NCBI GenBank assembly: GCA_964638035.1 | Contig: CAZWXD010000019.1 | Span: 1 to 60,577 of the forward strand | Direction: 5' to 3' | Source: JAGGAG01 sp964638035 | GTDB lineage: Bacteria; Gemmatimonadota; Gemmatimonadetes; Gemmatimonadales; GWC2-71-9 | DNA: 60,577 bases | Part shown: positions 9,735 to 17,802 of the stretch, one piece after another | How positions within the stretch are numbered: the stretch's first letter is position 1 | Layout of the letters: every line of letters starts with the position of its first letter | Position numbers and translations under genes: made by a program | Notes under the pieces: generated by a model | What the model saw: the letters and a program-made list of their open reading frames with translations, nothing else | Database searches by the model: none | What the model was told of the DNA's origin: nothing

Positions 9735-9763
9735 GACGTTCGGGCGTTCAGGCGTTCGGGCCC
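9735..9763. repeat. Short CGTTCGGG/CGTTCAGG repeats between convergent genes
   Basis: The 29-bp gap between the barrel gene and hslR consists almost wholly of an 8-base motif repeated about three times (cgttcggg, cgttcagg, cgttcggg). There is no terminator hairpin with a T-run. Confidence 0.6.
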
Positions 9764-10189
9764 TCAGCCGTCCCAGCCATCCTTGAGGCGCCGCAGGTCG
9801 CGGCGATCGCGCTTGGTGGGACGACCCTTGTCATGGAAGAAGGGCGGCGGGGCGCTCCGGAGCCGTTCGGCGAGCCGTTCGCGGGCCTCCCGACTGGCGG
9901 CTGATTCCTCGTACAGCTCGCGCGCCGCGGCGGCCGGGCCACGCCGGTCCGACAACACCCGCACCGTGATCACGTGCTCGTAGGGCGCGATCCGGATGCG
10001 CAGCTCATCTCCCGCCTTGAGGCTCCGCGAACGGCGCGGGTGGTCGCCATTGAGTTCGACCTTGCCCCCCTCGATCGCCTCGGCGGCCAGGGCTCGCGTC
10101 TTGAAGAAGCGCGCAGCCCAGAGCCACTTGTCCAGCCGGACGGGTTCGGGGCCACCGGCCCCCTCTCGTTCGACGGGATGGCGCTTCAC
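9764..10189 (-). CDS. hslR: S4-domain RNA-binding protein, Hsp15/HslR family
   Basis: Hsp15-type proteins bind free 50S subunits carrying stalled nascent chains and help recycle them. The 141-residue product has an S4 fold at about 17-75: VRLDKWLWAARFFKTRALA, then AIEGGKVELNG and KAGDELRIRI, the classic Hsp15 layout. The tail is highly basic (RERLAERL, KGRPTKRDRRDLRRLKD), also typical of HslR. It starts at GTG 10189, overlapping the recN stop (GTGA). It ends the long infC-recN run and is convergent with the barrel gene. Assignment to the S4/Hsp15 family is firm; its in vivo role here is inferred. Confidence 0.9.
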   Translation of the reverse strand: MKRHPVEREGAGGPEPVRLDKWLWAARFFKTRALAAEAIEGGKVELNGDHPRRSRSLKAGDELRIRIAPYEHVITVRVLSDRRGPAAAARELYEESAASREARERLAERLRSAPPPFFHDKGRPTKRDRRDLRRLKDGWDG

Positions 10190-11868
10190 CGGCGCGCCGG
10201 GCGGCTCGTGCCCTGCCCCGCCTCATCGAGAAGGGCCCGGGCGTGCCGGAGGGCGGTGGCGCTGTCGGCGTCGCCCAGCATGCGCGCCAGCTCGAGCACG
10301 CGGTCCTCGCCCAGGAGCGTGGCGACATCGCTGGTCGCGATCCCGCGACGCGCCACCTTCGACACCGCCAGGTGCCTGGCTGCGCGGGCAGCCACCTGCG
10401 GCAGGTGGGTGACCACGAACACCTGGTGCCGCTGGGCCACCTCTGCCAGCGCCTCGCCCACCTGTGCCCCCACCTCGCCGCCGATCCCCTGGTCCACCTC
10501 GTCGAACACGAGCGTCGGAACACGATCGTGGCGCGCAAGCACCGCCTTGAGCGCCAGCATCACGCGCGCGAGCTCGCCACCCGACGCCACCCGGGCGAGC
10601 GGGCGCTCGTCCATGCCGCTGTTGAGCCGCACCAGGTAGGTGACCGACTCCGCCCCATCGCGACCGCACACCGCTTCCGGAACCAGCCCGACCCGGAAGG
10701 TGGCACCCGGCATCCCGAGCCGGGGAAGCCACCGCGTGACGCCCCGCGAGAGCCGTTCCGCTGCGGCGGCCCGGCGCGCCGTGAGCGCCGCCGCCGCACG
10801 GCCAAGCTCGACGTCGGCAGCCGCACGTCGCTTGCCGAGTGAGGCGAGGTCGAGGTCGGCGGTATCGAGGAGGTCGAGCTCACCTGCCGCCGCCGCGCGC
10901 GCCTGCAGGACGGCCGCGACATCGGCCCCATATTTCTGGAAGAGGCCGAACAGCAGGTCGCGCCGTCGCTGCAGCTCGGCCAGGCGCGCCGGGTCGTCCT
11001 GGACCTCCGTGGCATAGCGGGATGCGAGGCGTGCCAGCTCGTCGAGGTTGGCCCAGGCCGCGTCGAGCAGCTCCCGCCACACCGGTGCGGCCGGCTCGAC
11101 TCGCTCCAGGGCCGTGAGCGCACGGTCGGCCCGGGCCAGGGCATCGAGCGCGCCCCCGTCACCATCGCCCACCGCATCGGCGATGTGCCCGGCCTGGGCT
11201 GCAAGGTCCGTCGCCTGGCCCAGGCGGCGGATCTCGACATCGAGGGTGGCGTCCTCCCCGTCCCGCAACTGGGCACGATCGATCTCGGCGACCACGTGGC
11301 GCAGGTAGTCCTGCCGGCGGCGCACCTCGTCGCGCCGGGCCGCCAGCGATGCCTCATCGCGCACGAGGGCTTCCCGGGCCTCGTACGCTGCTTCCACCAG
11401 GCGGCGCTCCTCGGCGGCGTCGGCGAAGTCGTCGAGGAGGTCGCGCTGGGCGGATGGGCTCAGCAGGGAGAGCGCCTCGTGCTGGCCGTGCAGGTCTACC
11501 AGCCTGGCGCCCAGTGCCGCCAGCGTGGCCACCGTGACCGGGCTCCCGTTGATCCACGCGCGCGAACGGCCCTCCGCCGAAAGCTCCCGCTTCACGACCA
11601 CACGCCCCTCGTCGGCCTCGATCCCGAGCGCCTCGAGGTCGCGCACCAGTGACGCGTCCACCTCGAGGCTGCCCTCCACCACCGCGCGCTGCGCACCCGG
11701 CCGCACCAGCCCGCTCTCGGCGCGGGCCCCGGCCAGGAGCGCCAGGGCATCCACCAGCATCGACTTCCCGGCTCCGGTCTCTCCACTCAGGACGTTGAGG
11801 CCCGGCCCCAGCTCGAGGGTCACGTCCGCGATGGTGGCGACCTCGCGTACCCGGAGCTCGCTGATCAC
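10186..11868 (-). CDS. recN: DNA repair protein RecN
   Basis: SMC-like ATPase acting in double-strand-break repair, gathering broken ends for RecA recombination. The 560-residue product (usual about 550-560) has Walker A GETGAGKS at about 29-36, a long coiled coil in the middle with a short hinge, the ABC signature SGGELARVMLALKAVL at about 430, and Walker B/D-loop VPTLVFDEVDQGIGGEVG shortly after. It starts at GTG 11868, overlapping the nadK stop (GTGA), and overlaps hslR at its end. recN next to nadK is a widely conserved pairing. I saw no LexA-type palindrome upstream, and it appears simply co-transcribed. Confidence 0.96.
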   Translation of the reverse strand: MISELRVREVATIADVTLELGPGLNVLSGETGAGKSMLVDALALLAGARAESGLVRPGAQRAVVEGSLEVDASLVRDLEALGIEADEGRVVVKRELSAEGRSRAWINGSPVTVATLAALGARLVDLHGQHEALSLLSPSAQRDLLDDFADAAEERRLVEAAYEAREALVRDEASLAARRDEVRRRQDYLRHVVAEIDRAQLRDGEDATLDVEIRRLGQATDLAAQAGHIADAVGDGDGGALDALARADRALTALERVEPAAPVWRELLDAAWANLDELARLASRYATEVQDDPARLAELQRRRDLLFGLFQKYGADVAAVLQARAAAAGELDLLDTADLDLASLGKRRAAADVELGRAAAALTARRAAAAERLSRGVTRWLPRLGMPGATFRVGLVPEAVCGRDGAESVTYLVRLNSGMDERPLARVASGGELARVMLALKAVLARHDRVPTLVFDEVDQGIGGEVGAQVGEALAEVAQRHQVFVVTHLPQVAARAARHLAVSKVARRGIATSDVATLLGEDRVLELARMLGDADSATALRHARALLDEAGQGTSRPARR

Positions 11869-12734
11869 CGCTCCACCTCCCGGTCGGTGAGGTCGCCCCA
11901 GTTGAGCTTGTCCCGGAGGAGGGCGAAGTACCCCTGGCGCTCAAGCCGCACCAGGCACACGGCCGTGTCCGCACGCCGCACTTCCACCCGCGCGCCCTCC
12001 GCCAGGGTGAAGCCGGTCTGGCCGTCGAACGACACCAGCAGGTCGTCGGCCCACCCGGTGATGGGCTCCACGGTGATGGTGCTGCTCGCAGCGGCCACGA
12101 AGGGACGCACGGCGAGGGTGTGGGCACAGATGGGGGTGACGCAGAGCGCCGCCACGCCCGGCAGGAGGATCGGCCCGCCCGCGCTCAGCGAATAGGCCGT
12201 CGAGCCGGTGGGCGTGGCGATGATGATGCCGTCGGCGCTGAACGGCCCGACGTCCTCACCGTCCACCAGGACCCGCACGCGCACCACGCGCGCCACGCCG
12301 CCCTTGTGGATGGCCACGTCGTTGAGCGCGCGCTGGGAGGAGAGGACGGTGCCGTCGGCATGCGCCACGACGGCGTTGAGCGCCAGGCGGCGCTCGATGT
12401 GGTACTGCTGGGCCACCAGCGCATCGAGTGCGGCGGGCAGGTCCTGCCGCGACACCCCGGTCAGGAAGCCGACCCGGCCGAGGTTCACGCCCAGGATGGG
12501 AACTTCCGCGCCATTGAGGAGGCGGGCCCCACGCAGGAGCGTGCCGTCACCCCCGAAGGTCACGAGGGCGTCGAGCGGCTGCGCGCTGAGGGTGGGCATC
12601 GCATGGCCCCATGCCGGTTCCAGCCGTGGCTCGCTCGCGAGCTCGATGCCGCACCGTGGGGCCAGGCCCTGGAGGTCTCGCAGGACCGCCGCCAGGTCCG
12701 CGTAGCGCGGGTTCCCGACGACGCCCACGATCAT
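11865..12734 (-). CDS. nadK: NAD kinase
   Basis: Phosphorylates NAD to NADP, the only de novo source of NADP. The 289-residue product has the GGDGT motif at about 61-65, preceded by DALVTF, and the second signature TPTGSTAYSLSAGGP at about 174-188, with the NAD-binding loop ALNDVAIHK between them. Length is normal. It starts at ATG 12734, overlapping the dxs stop (ATGA), and overlaps recN by 4 nt. The dxs-nadK-recN order ties isoprenoid and NADPH supply to a repair gene in one transcript, as in several other phyla. Confidence 0.96.
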   Translation of the reverse strand: MIVGVVGNPRYADLAAVLRDLQGLAPRCGIELASEPRLEPAWGHAMPTLSAQPLDALVTFGGDGTLLRGARLLNGAEVPILGVNLGRVGFLTGVSRQDLPAALDALVAQQYHIERRLALNAVVAHADGTVLSSQRALNDVAIHKGGVARVVRVRVLVDGEDVGPFSADGIIIATPTGSTAYSLSAGGPILLPGVAALCVTPICAHTLAVRPFVAAASSTITVEPITGWADDLLVSFDGQTGFTLAEGARVEVRRADTAVCLVRLERQGYFALLRDKLNWGDLTDREVER

Positions 12735-14629
12735 CGTGCTTCGAGGCTCTCCTCGCGCACCAGCGCGGAGATCCGGCGGGCAATGCCATCCGCGGTGAGC
12801 CCGAAGGTCGCGAGCTGGTCGGCACGCGGCGCCTGCTCCACCAGGCGGTCCGGCACGCCGAGGGCAATGACGCGGGTTTCCGGGCTGGTGGTCTGCAGCG
12901 TCGCCGCGAGGAAGGCGCCGAAGCCGTTCACCACGGTGCCTTCCTCGACCGTCACCACGATGCGGTGCTCGCGCGCCACCGCCTCGAGCATGCTCGCATC
13001 GAGCGGCTTGAGGAACCGGCAGTTGACCACCGAGACGTCGATCCCCTCGGTGGCCAGCCTGGCCGCGGCGTCCATCGCCGGTGCCACCATGGTGCCCACG
13101 GCGAGCACGGCAATGTCGCGGCCCTGGCGGAGTTGCTCCCAGGTGCCGTACGGCACTGCAGCCACCTCGCGCACGGGACGGGGGTCGGCAGGGACCTTGT
13201 CCCGCGGGTAACGCAGGCAGAACGGCCCATCGGTGTGGGCCAGTGCGGTGCGCAGCAGGCCGGCCAGTTCGTCGGCGTCGCGCGGGGCCGCGACGGTCAT
13301 GCCCGGCACGGCGAGCATGTAGGCGATGTCGTACAGGCCCATGTGGGTCTGCCCATCCTCGCCCACCAGCCCCGCGCGATCCATGCAGAAGGTCACGGGC
13401 AGGTGCTGCACCGCGACATCATGGATGATGTTGTCGTAGGCCCGCTGGAGGAACGTGCTGTAGATGGCGCACACCGGCTTGAGCCCCTGCGTGGCCAGCC
13501 CCGCCGCGAAGGTGACGGCATGGCCCTCGGCGATGCCGACGTCGAAGAAGCGCCCGGGCCAGCGCTTCTCGAAGATGGCGGTGCCGGTGCCTGACGGCAT
13601 CGCCGCCGTGATGGCCACGAGCGCCGGGTCTTCCTCCGCCAGCGCGGTGATGGCGTCGCCGAACACCTGGGTCCAGGTGGGTGGCCCACTCGCCTTCTTC
13701 CGGAATTCGCCCGTCGCCGGGTCGTAGGCGGCGAGGCCGTGCCATTTTTCGCGGTTGGCCTCGGCAAAGCCGAACCCCTTGCCCTTCTCGGTGAGGACAT
13801 GGAGGACCCGCGGCCCCGTCATGCCGCGCACGAACGCCAGCGTCTCGCACAGCTTGTCGAGGTCGTGCCCGTCAATGGGCCCGAAGTACCGGAACCCGAG
13901 TTCCTCGAAGAGCATCCCGGGAGACCAGAGGTTCTTGACGCTCTCCTCGACGTTGCGTGCCAGGTCCACGACGCCCTGCCCGAACACGCCACCCAGCGCG
14001 AAGGTGAGCTGCTTCACCTTCTCCCGGACGCGGTTGGTCTTGGGATCGGCCACGATGGTCCCCAGCATCTTGCTGATGGCGCCAACGTTGGGCGAGATGG
14101 ACATGCCGTTGTCATTGACGATGAGGATGATGTCACGCTCCGAATGGCCGGCGTTGTTCATCCCCTCGTAGGAGAGCCCGCAGGTCAGGGCCCCGTCACC
14201 CACCACGGCGGCCACCTTGAAGGTCTCGCCCTTCAGGTCGCGGGCGGTCGCCATGCCGAGCGCCGCGGACATGGCTGTGCCGGCATGGCCCGCCCCGAAG
14301 GCGTCATGCTCGCTCTCGCTCCGCTTGAGGAAGCCGGAGATCCCGCCCGCCTGGCGCAGCGTCGGGAAGGCCTCGTTCCGCCCGGTAAGCAGCTTCCAGG
14401 CATACGCCTGGTGCCCGACATCCCAGAGGACCTGGTCGGTTGGCGAGTCGAACTCGTGGAGCAGGGCGATCGCCAGCTCGACCACGCCCAGGCTCGCGCC
14501 GATATGGCCGCCGGTGTTGGAGCAGCAGTCGATGAGGCGCGCACGGATCTCCGCGGCCAGCTGGGGCAGCTGGTCGCGCCGGAGGCGCTTGACGTCGGCA
14601 GGGCCGTGGATGGACTCGAGTAGCGACAT
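12731..14629 (-). CDS. dxs: 1-deoxy-D-xylulose-5-phosphate synthase
   Basis: Thiamine-diphosphate enzyme joining pyruvate and glyceraldehyde 3-phosphate, the first committed step of the MEP isoprenoid pathway. The 632-residue product (usual 620-640) contains NTGGHIGASLGVVELAIALL at the N-terminus, DVGHQAYAWKLLTGR, the ThDP motif GDGALTCGLSYEGMNNAG, the catalytic region MDRAGLVGEDGQTHMG, and a C-terminal transketolase-like domain (SVVNCRFLKPLD, VTVEEGTVVNGFG). It starts at ATG 14629, 4 nt after the ispA stop. With ispA directly upstream it forms an isoprenoid pair, an arrangement familiar from proteobacteria (xseB-ispA-dxs). Confidence 0.97.
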   Translation of the reverse strand: MSLLESIHGPADVKRLRRDQLPQLAAEIRARLIDCCSNTGGHIGASLGVVELAIALLHEFDSPTDQVLWDVGHQAYAWKLLTGRNEAFPTLRQAGGISGFLKRSESEHDAFGAGHAGTAMSAALGMATARDLKGETFKVAAVVGDGALTCGLSYEGMNNAGHSERDIILIVNDNGMSISPNVGAISKMLGTIVADPKTNRVREKVKQLTFALGGVFGQGVVDLARNVEESVKNLWSPGMLFEELGFRYFGPIDGHDLDKLCETLAFVRGMTGPRVLHVLTEKGKGFGFAEANREKWHGLAAYDPATGEFRKKASGPPTWTQVFGDAITALAEEDPALVAITAAMPSGTGTAIFEKRWPGRFFDVGIAEGHAVTFAAGLATQGLKPVCAIYSTFLQRAYDNIIHDVAVQHLPVTFCMDRAGLVGEDGQTHMGLYDIAYMLAVPGMTVAAPRDADELAGLLRTALAHTDGPFCLRYPRDKVPADPRPVREVAAVPYGTWEQLRQGRDIAVLAVGTMVAPAMDAAARLATEGIDVSVVNCRFLKPLDASMLEAVAREHRIVVTVEEGTVVNGFGAFLAATLQTTSPETRVIALGVPDRLVEQAPRADQLATFGLTADGIARRISALVREESLEAR

Positions 14630-14633
14630 GCGT

Positions 14634-15551
14634 TCAGGAACTCCTCGTCACAATATAGTGCGCCAGGGCGCCCAGTGCGGCTCGCGGCACGCCGGCCTCA
14701 TCCAGGTGCTGCACCGCGCGATGCGCGAGCCGACTGGCCTCCGCGCGAGCGCCCTCGACGCCCAGCAGCCGCGCGAACGTGGACTTGTGGAGGAGTGCAT
14801 CCCGCCCCGCGGTCTTGCCGAGCTGGTCGCTCGTGCCGGTGACATCCAGGACATCATCGGCCACCTGGAAGGCGAGGCCGATGTCGGCACCGTAGTGCCC
14901 GATCGCCGAGCGCCACCCGGCGGGGGCCCGCGCCGCGAGCGCCCCCAGGACGCAGGAGGCCTGAATCAGCGCGCCCGTCTTGCCCCGGTGCACCGCGGTG
15001 AGGCCGGCGACACCGAGAACCTGCTGCTCGGCCTCGAGGTCGAGCCACTGGCCCCCGACCATGCCCTCGATCCCGCCCGCCTGGAAGAGGGTCCCTGCCA
15101 TCGCACCAAGGACCGCCGTGTCGAGGCCCAGCTCGCCTGCCGCTTCGGCCAGGACCTGGGCCGCCACCGGAACCAGGTAGAACCCGGCGCGCGTCGCCAC
15201 GCCCACGTCGAACCGCCGGTGGGTCGTGGGCCGGCCCCGCCGGAGGTCATCATTGTCCATGCAGGGCAGGTCGTCGTGCACCAGGGAATACGTATGCACG
15301 ATCTCCACGGCCGCGGCCACGCCGGCGATGCCCGTTCCATGGCCTCCTGCCGCGCGCCAGGCGGCGAGGAGCAGGGCCGGACGCACCCGCTTGCCGGGGC
15401 TGCGCAGGGCGTAGCCGAAGGCAGCGCCACCCACGCCGCCAATCTCGCGCTCGAGCCGCGTGGCGACGGCCTCGAGCCGGCGGTCGGTCTCCGCGCGGGC
15501 CTCCTCCAGCAACCGGGCAGCGCCCACTGGCAATGCGTCAGAGGTCGACAC
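14634..15551 (-). CDS. ispA: Short-chain trans-prenyl diphosphate synthase (farnesyl/geranylgeranyl)
   Basis: Condenses isopentenyl diphosphate with allylic diphosphates to C15 or C20 products for quinone and undecaprenyl synthesis. The 305-residue product has the first aspartate-rich motif DDLPCMDNDD beginning at residue 93, the substrate lysine/arginine loop SPGKRVRP at about 51-58, GRPTTH after the first motif, and the second motif FQVADDVLD near 225-235. The two-residue insertion inside the first motif (DDxxxxD) is the bacterial type. It starts at GTG 15551, which overlaps the last 14 nt of xseB. Chain length cannot be told reliably from sequence alone. Confidence 0.94.
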   Translation of the reverse strand: MSTSDALPVGAARLLEEARAETDRRLEAVATRLEREIGGVGGAAFGYALRSPGKRVRPALLLAAWRAAGGHGTGIAGVAAAVEIVHTYSLVHDDLPCMDNDDLRRGRPTTHRRFDVGVATRAGFYLVPVAAQVLAEAAGELGLDTAVLGAMAGTLFQAGGIEGMVGGQWLDLEAEQQVLGVAGLTAVHRGKTGALIQASCVLGALAARAPAGWRSAIGHYGADIGLAFQVADDVLDVTGTSDQLGKTAGRDALLHKSTFARLLGVEGARAEASRLAHRAVQHLDEAGVPRAALGALAHYIVTRSS

Positions 15552-15765
15552 GTACCTGTCGCAAGGCGCCATCGGCATCGGCCAGCACGGCCCGCACCCG
15601 CTCATCGGCCGCCGCGAGCCGCTCGCGCGCACGGCGCAGGCGGGCAACGCCTTCCTCGAACCACTGCAGGGCGAGGTCGAGGTCCACGTCTTCCTGCTCG
15701 AGCCGCCGCACGATTTCCTCGAGCTCGCGCAGGTCGTCGGCGAGGGACGGCGCCGGGTCAGCCAT
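15538..15765 (-). CDS. xseB: Exodeoxyribonuclease VII small subunit
   Basis: Small subunit of ExoVII, which degrades single-stranded DNA. The 75-residue product (usual 70-85) is a two-helix protein with the family core DDLRELEEIVRRLEQEDVDL, then DLALQWFEEGVARLRRARERL. It starts at ATG 15765, overlapping the last 8 nt of xseA, and ends inside the ispA start region. The xseA-xseB-ispA-dxs order is a common conserved block, supporting the call despite the short length. Confidence 0.93.
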   Translation of the reverse strand: MADPAPSLADDLRELEEIVRRLEQEDVDLDLALQWFEEGVARLRRARERLAAADERVRAVLADADGALRQVRVDL

Positions 15766-16921
15766 CGTGCCCGTCCACCCGGGCCCCGATCGTGCCATCC
15801 TGCAGGCGAAGCTGGAAGGGCCGCCCGGGCGTGAACTGGGATGCGCTGCGCAGGACGGCACCCTCGAGGTCGAGGGGCATGGCGTACCCGCGCTGCAGCA
15901 CGCGCAGCGGGCTCAACGCATCCAGTCGCCCGGCGGCGTGCTCGACCCGGAAGCGCTCGCCGGCCATGCGCGTCGTGACCGCCGCCTCCAGCCGGTCACC
16001 GGTGCGCGCCAGGCGCTCGTGCACCAGGCGTGTCCGCCGGGTGAGCCCCAGGGCCAGCCGGCGTGCCAGGCCATCCACGCTGCCGGCCACCTCGCGCCGC
16101 TCCGGCACCGCCAGCTCGGCCGCGTTCGACGGCGTGGCGGCCCGCATGTCGGCCACGAGGTCGGTGAGGGTCACGTCCGTCTCGTGGCCCACGGCCGAGA
16201 TCGTGGGCACGGCGATGGCCGCGAGCGCACGGCATACCCGCTCGTCATTGAAGGCGGCGAGGTCTTCCGAGGCGCCGCCACCCCGCCCCACGATGCACAC
16301 GTCAGCGCCCAGTTGGTTCACGGCGTTGAGCGCCCGCACCAGGCCCAGAACGGCATCGCCGCCCTGCACCCGGCTCCCGACCACGATGAGGCGCACGGCA
16401 GCCCACCGGGCACGGCTCACCGCCACGATGTCGCGGAGCGCCGCACCTTCGAGGCTCGTCACCACGGCCACGGTCCGCGGGTACCGCGGCAGCGGGCGCT
16501 TCCGGGCGGGGTCGAGCAGGCCGTCCTGCGCCAGGCGCTGGCGCGTGCGCTCGAGGGCCGCCTGCCCGGCGCCGAGTTGGTCCGAGCGCAGCAGGATGCT
16601 GGCGGTGAACCGGAACTCGCCCCGCTCCGCCCACAGCCCCGGCGTGCCGAACACGTACGCCTCGGCGCCAGGCTCCGGGCGCGTTCGCGCCCGCTGGGCC
16701 CAGGTGCGCCACATGACGCACTTCACTTGCGCGCCCTTATCCTGCAGGGTGAAGTACCAGTGCCCGCTGCTGTACGCCTTGAAGCTCGCCACCTCGCCGC
16801 GCACCCACACCGGGGCGCCCCCCTGCTCGATCAGCCCGCGCACCGCCTCGTTCAGGTCGGTCACCGACCACACCTCGGCCTCCGCGAGGCCGGCAGGACC
16901 GAACGGCAGCGGCAGCGTCAC
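15758..16921 (-). CDS. xseA: Exodeoxyribonuclease VII large subunit
   Basis: Catalytic subunit of ExoVII. The 387-residue product starts at GTG 16921 (GTGA overlap with folD). It has an N-terminal OB fold (VWVRGEVASFKAYSSGHWYF, then LQDKGAQVKCVMW) and the catalytic domain with TSLEGAALRDI, VGRGGGASEDLAAFNDE and AVGHETDVTLTDLVAD, all diagnostic. The C-terminal coiled coil and final beta segment (VLQRGYAMPLDLEG) are present. It is somewhat shorter than the E. coli protein (456) because the coiled-coil region is abridged, as in many non-proteobacteria. Confidence 0.95.
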   Translation of the reverse strand: MTLPLPFGPAGLAEAEVWSVTDLNEAVRGLIEQGGAPVWVRGEVASFKAYSSGHWYFTLQDKGAQVKCVMWRTWAQRARTRPEPGAEAYVFGTPGLWAERGEFRFTASILLRSDQLGAGQAALERTRQRLAQDGLLDPARKRPLPRYPRTVAVVTSLEGAALRDIVAVSRARWAAVRLIVVGSRVQGGDAVLGLVRALNAVNQLGADVCIVGRGGGASEDLAAFNDERVCRALAAIAVPTISAVGHETDVTLTDLVADMRAATPSNAAELAVPERREVAGSVDGLARRLALGLTRRTRLVHERLARTGDRLEAAVTTRMAGERFRVEHAAGRLDALSPLRVLQRGYAMPLDLEGAVLRSASQFTPGRPFQLRLQDGTIGARVDGHDG

Positions 16922-17802
16922 GCCCCGGCCTGCTGCATCGCCTGGAGGGTGTTCTGCATCAGCATCGCAATGGTCATGGGGCCCACACCGCCCGGCACCG
17001 GCGTGATGGCCGACGCCACCGCGGCGCACTCGTCGTACTTCACGTCCCCGGTGAGCCGGTACCCGCGCGGGCGGGATGCGTCGTCCACCCGGTTGATCCC
17101 GACGTCGATCACCACCGCCCCGGGATTGATGAACTCGCGCGTCACGAACTCGGCCTTCCCGATCGCCGCCACCAGGATATCGGCGGTGCGGCACACGGCC
17201 GGCAGGTCGCGGGTGCGGGAGTGGCACACCGTCACGGTAGCATCGCCCCCGGGGCCCGGCTGGATCAGCAGGTTCGCCATGGGCTTGCCCACGATGGTGC
17301 TCCGACCGATCACGACAGCATGGGCGCCCTTCGTGTCGATCCCCGACCGGAGCAGCATCTGCTGCACACCCCATGGGGTGCACGGCCGGAGGGCTGTCGG
17401 GTCACCGATCACGAGCTTGCCCACGTTCACCGGATGGAACCCGTCCACGTCCTTCGCCGGATTGACACGGTTCAGGACCTTGCTGCTGTCGATGTGCTTC
17501 GGCAGCGGGAGCTGCACCAGGATGCCATGGATGGCCGGGTCGGCATTGAGGCCGTCCACGATGGCCAGCACGTCGGCCTCGGGGGTCTCCGCCGGGCGCG
17601 TGACCTTCACCGAGTGCATGCCCGCCTCGAGGCAGGCCTTCTCCTTGGATCCCACGTAGGCCTTGCTGGCCGGGTCCTCGCCGATGAGCACCACCGCCAG
17701 GCCCGGGCGCCGGCCCGCACCAGCCAGCTTCGCGACCTCGGCAGCCACCTCCGCCCGGATGGCGTGGCCCAGTGCCACGCCGTCGATGATGCGGGCGCTC
17801 AC
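16918..17802 (-). CDS. folD: Methylenetetrahydrofolate dehydrogenase / cyclohydrolase
   Basis: Bifunctional one-carbon enzyme: NADP-dependent oxidation of 5,10-methylene-THF, then hydrolysis to 10-formyl-THF. The 294-residue product has the conserved catalytic stretch SKAYVGSKEKACLEAG (Y49, K53), VQLPLPKHID, DVDGFHPVNVGKL, the Rossmann motif VVIGRSTIVGKPMANLL, and the C-terminal TPVPGGVGPMTIAML. It starts at GTG 17802, overlapping rny by 4 nt, and ends overlapping xseA by 4 nt; folD-xseA-xseB is a common neighbourhood. Complete and unremarkable. Confidence 0.97.
   Translation of the reverse strand: MSARIIDGVALGHAIRAEVAAEVAKLAGAGRRPGLAVVLIGEDPASKAYVGSKEKACLEAGMHSVKVTRPAETPEADVLAIVDGLNADPAIHGILVQLPLPKHIDSSKVLNRVNPAKDVDGFHPVNVGKLVIGDPTALRPCTPWGVQQMLLRSGIDTKGAHAVVIGRSTIVGKPMANLLIQPGPGGDATVTVCHSRTRDLPAVCRTADILVAAIGKAEFVTREFINPGAVVIDVGINRVDDASRPRGYRLTGDVKYDECAAVASAITPVPGGVGPMTIAMLMQNTLQAMQQAGA

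Noticed and set aside
15533..17659. Very long open frames antisense to real genes (also e.g. 14217-17006, 2531-5140 5' part, 49252-50913)
   Set aside because: They lie opposite clearly recognised genes, are rich in Arg/Pro/Ala/His without domains, and arise from the absence of AT-rich stop codons in high-GC DNA.
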